A stretch of DNA of 64,000 bases from Streptomyces sp. ST2-7A (lineage in GTDB: Bacteria > Actinomycetota > Actinomycetes > Streptomycetales > Streptomycetaceae), in contig NZ_JAJUWS010000011.1 of NCBI RefSeq assembly GCF_021390475.1, positions 62,001-126,000 of the forward strand. The letters are read 5' to 3'. The notes below the pieces were generated by a model that made no database searches, was not told the origin of the DNA, and was given only the letters and a program-made list of their open reading frames with translations. Below are positions 29,701 through 35,692 of this stretch, in pieces. Each line of letters opens with the position of its first letter. Position 1 is the first letter of the stretch. The translations under genes and the position numbers were made by a program.

Positions 29701-30483
29701 GACGCCATCGAGCGATTGCGTCAGGCCGTGGAAGCCGCATGCGCTGTTTCCCCTCACGCGGCCCGGCCCCGGGCGGAAACGAAATCGGTGACCCCTGCAA
29801 CCGGAACCGACGCCACCGCGCGGAAGGGTGAAGGGGATGACGCGGAGGCCCCGCGCCCCGTCCACTTCCGACCCGTCGGCGGAGAGATGGAGGAGTGGAG
29901 CCGCCCCTACCGGGAGACCGACATCGAGTCGCTGACATCGATCCGCGACCGTGGGATCGAGTCCCGGGCGATCGGATACCTCGAACTTCAGAACCCCGAG
30001 GCCAGGAGCATCGTGGCTGATGTGGCGCTGCACGTCATCCAAACGGAGGGACCGATCGAGGAGCAGTTGATCTTCACTCGAATCCGGGAGACCTGGGGCC
30101 TCAACCGTTCCGGAGCGGTGGTGCGCGACCGGATCCGCGACGCGCTCAAGGGGCTTGTGAAGACGCGGAGGGCCGAGCGTCTCGGTACGACATACATCCG
30201 TCCCGGGACAGAGATCACCTTCGCCCGCAGGCCGTCACCCGAATGTGCCCGCAAGGCCATCCTGGTTCCCGCCGTCGAGCGCCGCTTCGCCTTGAGCCGC
30301 ACGGTCGAGGAGACCGTCGGTATCTCGCGCGATGAACTGCTCCGGGAGGTGGCTCGGTTCTTCGGTTGGGGGCGGGTGGGGGCCGACATTCGGAATGTCC
30401 TGATGAGGGATATCGACGCGCTGGTCGAGGAGGGCACGCTGCGCGAGTCGGCGGACGAACGCCTCTCTCCTGCCGAGGGCTGA
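23761..30483 (+). CDS. DUF4011-SF1 helicase-Vsr nuclease defence protein (Hhe type)
   Basis: A 2,240-residue protein with the order DUF4011 (about 15-110), superfamily 1 helicase, Vsr/MTES_1575-type endonuclease and C-terminal DUF3320. Walker A GPPGTGKS is at 318-325; Walker B FDEASQ begins near 1594. The roughly 1,270 residues between them are a helical, repeat-like insertion. The nuclease part starts with SPFEEEV at 1891 and shows a catalytic Asp near 1920 (YRID) and the IECDGAMYH segment near 1936. DUF3320 lies near 2030-2100. This single-protein architecture has been shown to protect against phage (Hhe). ATG 23761 was chosen for its agreement with the family start. It is divergent from BREX and likely an independent or cooperating system. 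Confidence 0.87.
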   Translation: MTVPEAFGSRVDHPRRMRTVFEKWRSSLVDLSGRNRLLNFRHTRSASLEIRSPDLLPLVEGLAKGWDFVPLPDEEPEEEEERAGSPTALTGALAGVLTQKTTGPALSRALTRLRAQSVQLFNDYGLWTLHLGAGIVHWREDGAQVGNDAPLVLLPVEIERADNGRFRLRLNEEEEPRHNPALRVKFEQLGIDWSSVTEHDVTDLVGLLDIVGRIVDRRPGWKVAPRAVVSLFASHKEAMYQDLLDNERRISEHDLVRAIALGPEAGFAPDRFDFEEIDPREIDEASPPEETPLVLDADTSQRQAVAAAVAGRSFVLDGPPGTGKSQTITNIIAGLMHAGRTVLFVSEKAAALDVVLNRLEKVGLDSYALALHSHTTGRRAVAEALNRALVNEPHAKGLSAEAMENARATRKALTAYADAMNDVREPLRRTLHDVIGRVGQLSGAPSISLFPDRLPIGGGASGAGAPAFRVGTLTGGDLDALLRTADILAGAWRTLADPAFAWRGLREGTAHPGPARERADAALERLRADVATHRDLLCGHVAAEDAEGVARLTRLSALLGQRPAIPEEWLTTEDFAADVQEAVDAFLRDMRDVHRAREAARRSAGERWRDMSPRLGPEPGNAEIALGTLSPPGLDLDHVTEEEARSLAEEFGVVAGAVEKAGKLLAEIRERAGATVPVGIEGTRRLIDALNTAASAHRPPEAWLTPDGTARAEETVPRVLADELRAFLARRNRARDARARAVSQAGPGWQALPGELDPEAPEAERALATLVPRGIDLTPFTRLRASRTAESFRELTEILEDWADTADRAAESLGIPSPRSSEEAGNLLTVIRAAGEPDRAPANWLDPEVLPRAEEAVAEIIAAAGHLDAARRAAEETFTEAVTAEDDLPEVIRRLGEGRKGVGALLSGAVRADRRHIARLTHAGSWRNDLYDRLPLAETWHAAHRRLRALSATHRDLTGRYGTGELPDAAALERALAHARTLRRVLPETVENPRRRVLLTSRVADGREPGTSLREDEAVMARARQRWEESLREPDLVEHAGGLEALSPGAAAAWLRAHVPALERAVEVMDLLSPAAEGTADRTERTLASARAAITAVRAARRETTDFEARAVEDTALLGERYHGLDTEPDRLERPDPRAIAPDDTATQLLREASALIRRDPGPHADEGDRAFAGRYAAGGAVDTGALATALDATRLVTRAVPRTLADPAAGSGLVGLLADGQPVPHDLLRRVAALGDELDTWEKFIRQPRPAAVADDLRALPMTEAARWSRAHIEPLEDISDLLRAVTRTTGDPGMTAGRAREAVAAVVEARRVEADFAGDERVSTAVLGELYRGPDTDRDELLAAVDWAGEVRRVVHGDRAGPLTPEAARLMPTLPTDRSIGERDREWRSALDAFLEHFEADRARELRGELSASLQTARSLLDRLAADSHGAEAWGHRTEALCRMENLGLGDLPRRMVREGVGADDVREAVERAVLAAWVEHHLSTDTRLKPTRAADRDQLVEKFRSADAELVRAAHAEVIRACNSRRPRRTSTGSAGVIRREAEKKRRHMPVRKLLDETREVVRRIKPCFMMSPLTVSRFLPPDFVFDVVIFDEASQVLPQDAINSVYRGRALIVAGDQKQLPPTSFFNAGSESEDEEWDEEGVDEFGSVLDACKASGVLRSLSLRWHYRSRHENLIAFSNHEFYDTEMVTFPGALEEGPDIGVEFIRADGVYDRGGRSNNPREAATVAQRVIHHFSTRPDLTLGVVALSKSQAEAIEEELDKALAGRPDLQHHFTEDRLDGFFVKNLETVQGDERDVIILSVGYGPDQRGKLTSSFGPLNREGGWRRLNVAVTRARRRMEVVASFHGSRLPDGSNASVRALKRYLEYAEHGPNVLRVENADPDAEPESPFEEEVLAVLRGWGHTVQPQVGVAGYRIDMAIRHPDAPGAYALGIECDGAMYHSSRAARDRDRLREGVLRDLGWGLHRIWGTDWYRNRRDAIERLRQAVEAACAVSPHAARPRAETKSVTPATGTDATARKGEGDDAEAPRPVHFRPVGGEMEEWSRPYRETDIESLTSIRDRGIESRAIGYLELQNPEARSIVADVALHVIQTEGPIEEQLIFTRIRETWGLNRSGAVVRDRIRDALKGLVKTRRAERLGTTYIRPGTEITFARRPSPECARKAILVPAVERRFALSRTVEETVGISRDELLREVARFFGWGRVGADIRNVLMRDIDALVEEGTLRESADERLSPAEG

Positions 30484-30593
30484 AGGAAAGGGGTGGGAAG
30501 GTCTGGGCAGCGGCAGCGTCTTTCGGATGTCCTCGGTTTCCTCGCCACCGGGGTGGGGCCCGGATCCGCTGACGCCGGAGGAGGTTCGACGCG

Positions 30594-31016
30594 GTGCTGC
30601 CGTGGTGCGTGCCGCTGGTCACCCTCGTGCCGATCGTGGCCACCGTGGTGACGGCGCGGGGAACCGAGCCGTCCTTCCGGCAAGCGGTGCCGTTGGTCTG
30701 TCCCGGCATGATCATGAGGGGGCACCGTCGTGTTCCGTGGTGGGCGGACAGGAGGCACGCCCGACGTTTTCCCGGAGCCGAGCCGCCGTCCCCGAAGCCT
30801 TTCGAGTCGAGAGGTCCCCTCGCGACATGGGGGTACCGGATGATGTCGCTCGTGGGATTTCACCTGGTCGTGTCCATGGTGGTCCCCGGTGTCATGGACC
30901 CGGGGCGGTTCGAGAGCGGGCGGGCGATCCGGAGGCGGGCGACCCTGATCCAGGCTCGCACGACCCCGTGGAGGGCCGTGGCGGCGGCGCGGCACCACCG
31001 CGGGGAGGCGCGGTGA
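30594..31016 (+). CDS. Possible small membrane protein (doubtful)
   Basis: A 140-residue open frame starting at GTG 30594, eight bases after a strong GGAGGAGG (30578-30585). The first 22 residues are a clear hydrophobic segment and a second hydrophobic stretch lies near 88-107 (SLVGFHLVVSMVVPGVM); the ends are Arg-rich. Third-position bias is good in the first 60 codons and weaker afterwards. I do not recognise the family. It lies just downstream of the helicase-nuclease gene on the same strand and may be its passenger, or the frame may be accidental. Confidence 0.3.
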   Translation: MLPWCVPLVTLVPIVATVVTARGTEPSFRQAVPLVCPGMIMRGHRRVPWWADRRHARRFPGAEPPSPKPFESRGPLATWGYRMMSLVGFHLVVSMVVPGVMDPGRFESGRAIRRRATLIQARTTPWRAVAAARHHRGEAR

Positions 31017-31095
31017 CCGGCTCCCACCCGACCCGCCGGGGATCGCCGTCCGATCCCGGCTCCGGGCGTGTCGCCGTTCGGCACACATGCAAGAG

Positions 31096-31117
31096 TTGCT
31101 ATATGATGATGTGGCAA
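31096..31117 (+). promoter_or_regulatory. Candidate ArsR/SmtB-type operator for the His-rich gene
   Basis: TTGCTATAT-GATG-ATGTGGCAA is an imperfect 9-4-9 inverted repeat (7 of 9 pairs), AT-rich in a GC-rich setting and about 55 bases before the start of the His-rich protein. A related sequence, TTGCTAATATATGCATGTGACGA, begins at 31534 in front of the ArsR gene. Both are plausible sites for the adjacent zinc sensor. Confidence 0.45.
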
Positions 31118-31171
31118 TGAGTCGCCCCGGTGCGAGCCGTGGGCGGGTACGCCACATCCGAGGAGTCCGTC

Positions 31172-31474
31172 ATGACCACCGCCACCGAGCACCGCACGCA
31201 CGAGGACCACGCCCACATCCACGGCGAGGGCTGCGGTCACGTCGCCTTCCCGCACGGCGACCACGTGGACTACGCCCACGACGGCCACGTCCACCGTTCC
31301 CACGACGGCCACGTCGACGAGTGCGACCCCTCCGGTCACGCGCCGCACGAGAGCCACGACCACGTTCACGGCGAGGGCTGCGGCCACGTCGCCGTCCCGC
31401 ACGAGGACCACGTGGACTACCTGCACGACGGTCACCGTCACGCCGCCCACGACGGTCACTGGGACGATCACTGA
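31172..31474 (+). CDS. Histidine-rich zinc-binding protein with internal duplication
   Basis: A 100-residue protein in which about 27 residues are His, plus many Asp/Glu and three Cys. It consists of two near-identical units: HGEGCGHVAFPHGDHVDYAH in the first half and HGEGCGHVAVPHEDHVDYLH in the second, each followed by a DGH-rich tail. Such proteins are common in Streptomyces, where they are often labelled zinc transporter permease, although no membrane segment is present; a soluble metal buffer or chaperone is more likely. ATG 31172 follows AGGAG by six bases. An SmtB-type repressor gene follows, and the upstream dyad suggests metal-dependent control. Confidence 0.75.
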   Translation: MTTATEHRTHEDHAHIHGEGCGHVAFPHGDHVDYAHDGHVHRSHDGHVDECDPSGHAPHESHDHVHGEGCGHVAVPHEDHVDYLHDGHRHAAHDGHWDDH

Positions 31475-31517
31475 GGCGACCGTCGAGGGATTCGCGCGCG
31501 GGGTGTCCCCACGCTAG

Positions 31518-31532
31518 TGGGAATCATTGTCA
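31518..31532 (+). promoter_or_regulatory. Zur-box-like site before the ArsR gene
   Basis: TGGGAATCATTGTCA is a 7-1-7 dyad of the form TG-N2-AAT-N-ATT-N2-CA, close to the Streptomyces Zur consensus. It ends 11 bases before the ATG of the zinc-sensing ArsR gene, so it would overlap the promoter. It suggests cross-control of this efflux/buffer side by the zinc-uptake regulator Zur. Confidence 0.5.
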
Positions 31533-31543
31533 TTTGCTAATAT

Positions 31544-31861
31544 ATGCATGTGACGATGATTCCCCCTCCCGCGACGGAGGACCCCCTGGACTCCCTCCGG
31601 GCCGCCAGTGACCTGCTGCGCGCCCTGGCGTCGCCGGTGCGCGTCGGCATAGTCCGGGAACTGGCCGGGGGTGGGAAGTGCGTCCACGAGCTGGTGGAGG
31701 CGCTGGGCGTGAGTCAGCCGCTGGTCTCGCAACACCTGCGGGTGCTGCGCACCTCCCGCATCGTCACCGTCCGCCGCCGGGCGCGCGAGGCCGAGTACAG
31801 CCTCGTCGACGACCACGTGGCGCACATCGTCCTGGACGCCATTCAGCACGCCCACGAGTAG
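31544..31861 (+). CDS. ArsR/SmtB-family zinc-sensing repressor
   Basis: A 105-residue winged-helix repressor. The recognition helix is in the segment GVSQPLVSQHLRVLR. The last helix reads DDHVAHIVLDAIQHAHE: Asp, His two residues on, His eleven after that and Glu three later, exactly the alpha-5 spacing of the zinc ligands of SmtB. It should therefore release DNA when zinc binds. ATG 31544 is used; GTG 31550 and ATG 31556 are alternatives, and the transcript could be leaderless. Targets are probably its own gene and the His-rich gene upstream. Confidence 0.85.
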   Translation: MHVTMIPPPATEDPLDSLRAASDLLRALASPVRVGIVRELAGGGKCVHELVEALGVSQPLVSQHLRVLRTSRIVTVRRRAREAEYSLVDDHVAHIVLDAIQHAHE

Positions 31862-32160
31862 TCGCCGCCCCGCCGCCGGGGTGGCGCGGCCCGACACGGT
31901 CTCCCGGGCGTTCCGGGCCGGGAGCGGCCGAGCCGAACCGGACACGCCGGAGCCCCGGCCGATCATCCGGCCCCGTGGCACCTCGGCTCAGGAGCGCCCC
32001 GGGGCGAGCCGGGCCGGGGCGTCGGCGGCCCCGGTGGCGGCGCCGACGCCGGCATGTACGCGGGGGTGACCGTCGATCTCGCCGCCCGGTACACCACCGT
32101 GTCGCTCGACCCGCGCGGCATGTCCCGCAGCCGTCCGCACCCGCCCGCACCCGGTCGGGG
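31862..32160. other. Gene-free GC-rich spacer
   Basis: 299 bases between the ArsR gene and the convergent hydrolase gene. Open frames here are shadows with Pro/Arg/Ala-only composition. I see no RNA gene and no strong hairpin. Confidence 0.5.
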
Positions 32161-32856
32161 TCAGGAGGGCGCGCACTCCAGGAGGAGACGAGCCAGCTCG
32201 CGGGGGCGGGAGAACATCGGCCAGTGGCCGGTGTCCAGGGGCACCAGGCGCCAGTGTCCGCCCTTCACCAACTCGGCCACCTCCGGCGGCTCCCCACCCT
32301 CGAGCAGGCACGTGATGTACGTGGTCGGCAGCTCGGCGAGCGGGCGGGCCAACTCGGTGGGCTCGGTCAGCGAGGCCCCCGGATGCGGCGTGGCGCCGGC
32401 GACGATCCGCCCGATCTGCTCGTGGGTCAACCCCTGCCCGGCGTACTCCTCCGCCGGCAACGGCGGCCACCGGCCGTCGTTCGCGGCGATGGCGGCCTCC
32501 ACCATCGCCCGGCCCTCCGGCCAGGCGGAGACGAACGACTCGCCGTCCACCGGCACGTTGGAGTCCACGCACACCAGATGTGCCAGTCGATCACCGATCA
32601 GCGCGGCGGCCTGTCCGACCGGGATGCCCGAGTAGTTGTGGCCGACCAACACCACCTCGCGCGGGTCGAGGCGCTCGATCTCCTCCACGATGTCCCGCAC
32701 GTGGGTGCGCTGCCCGGCCGGCACGTCCCTCTTCTCCGCGAGTCCGGAGAGCGTCAGCGGATGCGCCTCGTGCCCGGCCGCGCGCAACTCCGCCACCACC
32801 TCGTCCCACGCCGATGCCCCGAGCCACGCTCCCGCCACCAACACGAAGTTCGCCAT
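32161..32856 (-). CDS. Alpha/beta hydrolase-fold protein with Asn at the nucleophile
   Basis: A 231-residue alpha/beta hydrolase of the short esterase-like group (N-terminal VLVAGAWLGASAWDEV). The nucleophile elbow reads VGHNYSG, where relatives have GHSYGG: the catalytic Ser is replaced by Asn (codon AAC, one base from AGC). The distal His in the segment DTGHWPMF is present. The protein may be catalytically dead, may use the neighbouring Ser, or may have a non-hydrolytic role. ATG 32856 was preferred to longer starts because it begins at the first beta strand. It is convergent with ArsR and has a long terminator-bearing gap upstream. Confidence 0.8.
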   Translation of the reverse strand: MANFVLVAGAWLGASAWDEVVAELRAAGHEAHPLTLSGLAEKRDVPAGQRTHVRDIVEEIERLDPREVVLVGHNYSGIPVGQAAALIGDRLAHLVCVDSNVPVDGESFVSAWPEGRAMVEAAIAANDGRWPPLPAEEYAGQGLTHEQIGRIVAGATPHPGASLTEPTELARPLAELPTTYITCLLEGGEPPEVAELVKGGHWRLVPLDTGHWPMFSRPRELARLLLECAPS

Positions 32857-32966
32857 GCCCGGAACCGTAGCGGGAGGGTCCGACAGCACCCGGTCGGCGG
32901 GCCGTGCCGGGCGGATTCCGACATGTCGGATCCCCGACACCCGTCCCGGGGTGCCCCGCCCCCGAC

Positions 32967-33012
32967 GCGGTGCGGGCTCCCACTCCGGAGACCAGGGATG
33001 GGAGCCCGCACC
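32967..33012 (-). terminator. Hairpin terminator after the SDR gene
   Basis: A perfect 15-bp stem: 32967-32981 pairs with 32998-33012, loop of 16 bases. It lies 34 bases past the SDR stop in the direction of its transcription. Between them are three copies of CGGACCGT (about 33023-33047). Confidence 0.85.
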
Positions 33013-33045
33013 GTGCCCGCGTCGGACCGTCGGACCGTCGGACCG

Positions 33046-33960
33046 TCAGACCGGGAAGGACACGCCCGTCAGCTCCTCCGACAGCGCCCACAGCCGCCGC
33101 TGGACCGCCGTGTCCCTGGCCCGGGAATCCACCTTCACCGGCACCGGGTGCCCGCGGGTCTCCATGAAGCCGTCCGGTCCGTAGTACGACCCGCCCGGCA
33201 CGCGCGGGTCGGTGGCGGCCCGCAACGTCGGCAGGGCACCCATCGCCGGGCTCTGCACCACGATCGAGCCGAACCGTTTCATCGAGTCGTTGAGGGGACC
33301 CGGCAGGTGGCGCATCAGCTCGGTCGCCGACAATCCCGGATGGGCGGCGGTGGCGATGGTGGTGTCCCGCTTCGCGAGCCGGGACTGCAACTCCCGGGTG
33401 AACAGCAGGTTCGCCAGCTTCGACCGGCCGTAGGCGGAGATCCGGTCGTAGGACCGCTCGGCGTGCGGGTCCTCGAAGTCGATCCCGGACCGGAAACGGT
33501 GCGCCATGCTGCTGATCGTCACCACCCGCGACCCCGGCACCGGCAGCAGCCGGTCCAGCAGCAGACCCGTGAGGGCGAAATGCCCCAGGTGGTTGGTCCC
33601 GAAGTGCAACTCGAAGCCGTCCCGGGTGCTGCCCCGCGGGATGTACATCACGCCGGCGTTGTTGATCAGCAGGTCGATCCGGGGGTACTCGCCGCGCAGC
33701 CGCTCGGCGGCGGCCCGGACGGAGTCCAGCGAGGCCAGGTCCAACTCCCGCACCGCGACCTTCGTCGCCGGGGCCGTCTCCGCGATCCGCTCGGCGGCCC
33801 GCTCACCCTTCTCGGTGTCCCGCACCGCCAGCACCACCGTGGCGCCGCGCTCGGCGAGCACCCGGGCGGTCTCGAAGCCGATGCCGGTGTTGGCCCCGGT
33901 GATCACCGCCACCCGACCGTCCTGCGCCGGCACGTCACCCTCGGACCACTGCTCCGCCAT
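33046..33960 (-). CDS. Short-chain dehydrogenase/reductase
   Basis: A 304-residue classical SDR. The NAD(P)-binding motif TGANTGIG is near residue 16, NNAG near 95, the catalytic Ser in TISSMAHR and YGRSK supply the Ser-Tyr-Lys triad. Length and the HFGTNHLGHF segment fit the retinol-dehydrogenase/light-dependent-reductase-like group that acts on lipophilic alcohols or ketones; the substrate is unknown. ATG 33960 is preferred because GGAGG lies four bases before it; the ATG one codon upstream is too close. It is a single-gene unit with its own terminator. Confidence 0.88.
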   Translation of the reverse strand: MAEQWSEGDVPAQDGRVAVITGANTGIGFETARVLAERGATVVLAVRDTEKGERAAERIAETAPATKVAVRELDLASLDSVRAAAERLRGEYPRIDLLINNAGVMYIPRGSTRDGFELHFGTNHLGHFALTGLLLDRLLPVPGSRVVTISSMAHRFRSGIDFEDPHAERSYDRISAYGRSKLANLLFTRELQSRLAKRDTTIATAAHPGLSATELMRHLPGPLNDSMKRFGSIVVQSPAMGALPTLRAATDPRVPGGSYYGPDGFMETRGHPVPVKVDSRARDTAVQRRLWALSEELTGVSFPV

Positions 33961-34167
33961 CATTCCTCCGTACATCGTCCAACCACGACCCGGCCCCCGT
34001 GTGCCCCAACGTAGAGGACCGACGACCCGGTACGACCGCGCGGGGCGGCGTGTCCCATCGCGGAGTCCTCCCTTCCCCGACTTTCCCCGACTTTCCCCGG
34101 CCTCGCGCGGGGTCGAGCCGTTGCCCGCCGGAGGTGTGAGAGCTCCCACGGGGGAAACCCGACCCCC

Positions 34168-34457
34168 ATGGCCGAGGGGAACGGGTACCGGGTGGCGGCG
34201 TCGGGCGTGTGGCGCGACGAAGAGGACGGGCGCCGGCTCCCCGCCGGGGAGGTGCACGCCTGGCGGGAGGGCGGGAACGAGACCGTGTGCGGGCTCTCCC
34301 TCGCCCGTTCGGGCCTGGCACGCCTGGCGGCGTCCCGTGGGCCGAGGCATTCCCGGAATCGGGCGGTGCCGCCGACCGCGTCCGGCGCGTGTGCCCCCGG
34401 TGCGCGTCGGTGGCCGGCCGCCGGGGCCCCGACGCCCGCCCCCGTGGCGTCGGGTGA
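34168..34457 (+). pseudogene. Frameshifted small Cys-motif protein
   Basis: The frame starting at ATG 34168 encodes YRVAASGVWRDEEDGR, VHAWREGGNETVCGLSLARSG and then runs into unrelated sequence. From 34329 the frame one base back continues the expected family sequence: GGVPWAEAFPESGGAADRV followed by CPRC, stopping at 34457. Together they match a small Streptomyces protein with a CGLSL and a CPRC motif, likely a zinc site. One base appears to be missing near 34320-34330, so this is a broken gene or a sequencing error. No function is known. Confidence 0.6.
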
Positions 34458-34557
34458 ACCCCCGCCCCTGAGCGCTCCCGACCGACCCGAGCCGGCATCG
34501 ACCCGACCCGACGCCTCGCGGAGGTTTCCACCGGCCCCGTCGGGCTACTCGGCCCCC

Positions 34558-35607
34558 ATGAACGCAGCGAGCAGAAACCACCACGGCCCGGGCCGGCACG
34601 CCCTGCCGCGACCTCCCGCCGGTCCGGGGCCCTTCCTGTCGGCGGTGGACCGCCTGGAGAGGTACCCCGGCGCCGACGACATCATCGACACCGTTCGCCG
34701 GGTGGTGCGGGCCCTGCCGCTGGGCCGCGCCCGCGACCTCCTGCACGGCCGCCCCATCGGCCACCCGGCCCACCCGCTCCTGGTGCAGATGCCCATCGGC
34801 GCCTGGTTCTCCGCCGGAGTCCTGGACCTGCTGCCGGGGGAGGGGCGGCGTCGGGCCTCCCGCACCCTGGTCGGCGTCGGCACCCTGGCCGCGATTCCCG
34901 GCGCGTGGGCCGGCTGGGTCGACTGGGCGGAGTTGCACCGGCAGCAGATGCGCGTCGGCCTGGTGCACGCCGTCACCAATGGCGCCGCCATATGGGTGTA
35001 CGCGGCCTCCTGGGCGGCCCGGCGCGGCGAGCGGCACGACCTCGGCAGGGCTCTCGGCTGGGTCGGGTTCGGTCTGGTGAGCCTCGGTGGGGCGCTGGGC
35101 GGTCACATGGCCTACCGGCAGGCGTCGGGCGCCAACCACGCCGAGGAGGTGCCGCATCTGGTCGGCCCCGGCTGGCACACCGTCGCGGACCTGTCCGACC
35201 TCCCGGTGGGGGAGCCGGTCCGCCGTCACGTGGGCGAGGTCGCCGTGGTGGTGGTGCGGGAGGGCGACGAGACCGTCCACGTCCTGGCCGACCGGTGCAG
35301 CCACCTGGCCGGCCCGCTGTCGGAGGGAACGCTGGAGAAGGGCTGCGTGCGCTGCCCCTGGCACGGCAGCCTCTTCCGGCTGTCCGACGGCTGGAACGTC
35401 GAGGGTCCGGCCACCGCCCCGCAGCCGGCCTTCGACACCCGGGTCGTGGACGGCCGACTGGAGGTCCGTATGCGGCACCTCTCCGAGGCCGGGGACCCCG
35501 ACGAGTTCTCCGACGCCCACCGCGTCTCCGATGCCTCCGACACCTCCGACGCCTCCGACGAGCGGAAGCACCGCCGGGTGGGGGAGGAGGGTGAGGAAGC
35601 GGCCTGA
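34558..35607 (+). CDS. DUF2231 membrane domain fused to a Rieske iron-sulfur domain
   Basis: A 349-residue protein. The first half (about 60-190) is the DUF2231 domain with four hydrophobic segments, beginning with HPAHPLLVQMPIGAWF. The second half (about 205-310) is a Rieske [2Fe-2S] domain with CSHLAGP and CPWHGS, the two Cys-x-His pairs that hold the cluster. The tail is Asp/Ser-rich with DASDTSDASDE repeats. The fusion suggests a membrane-anchored electron carrier with the cluster on one face; partners are unknown. ATG 34558 is the first in-frame start near the first domain; a good ribosome site is not obvious. Confidence 0.85.
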   Translation: MNAASRNHHGPGRHALPRPPAGPGPFLSAVDRLERYPGADDIIDTVRRVVRALPLGRARDLLHGRPIGHPAHPLLVQMPIGAWFSAGVLDLLPGEGRRRASRTLVGVGTLAAIPGAWAGWVDWAELHRQQMRVGLVHAVTNGAAIWVYAASWAARRGERHDLGRALGWVGFGLVSLGGALGGHMAYRQASGANHAEEVPHLVGPGWHTVADLSDLPVGEPVRRHVGEVAVVVVREGDETVHVLADRCSHLAGPLSEGTLEKGCVRCPWHGSLFRLSDGWNVEGPATAPQPAFDTRVVDGRLEVRMRHLSEAGDPDEFSDAHRVSDASDTSDASDERKHRRVGEEGEEAA

Positions 35608-35664
35608 AGGGGGCCGGATTCATCGGTGCCGGTGCCGGTGCCGGTGCCGGTGCCGATGCGGGAG

Positions 35665-35687
35665 CGGGCCGGGGGTCCCCCGGCCCG
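35665..35687. terminator. Hairpin between convergent genes, preceded by GGTGCC repeats
   Basis: CGGGCCGGGG pairs with CCCCGGCCCG around GTC. It separates the convergent Rieske and PP2C genes and can serve both. Just upstream, 35624-35654 is a run of five GGTGCC units. Confidence 0.8.
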
Positions 35688-35692
35688 AACCG

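Noticed and set aside
26899..30042. A 1,047-codon open frame antisense to the helicase-Vsr gene
   Set aside because: Composition is Gly/Asp/Val-rich without motifs; the plus-strand gene explains the region fully.
35624..35654. GGTGCC run as a CRISPR-like or IS-related repeat
   Set aside because: Units are six bases with no spacers; it is a simple repeat next to a terminator.
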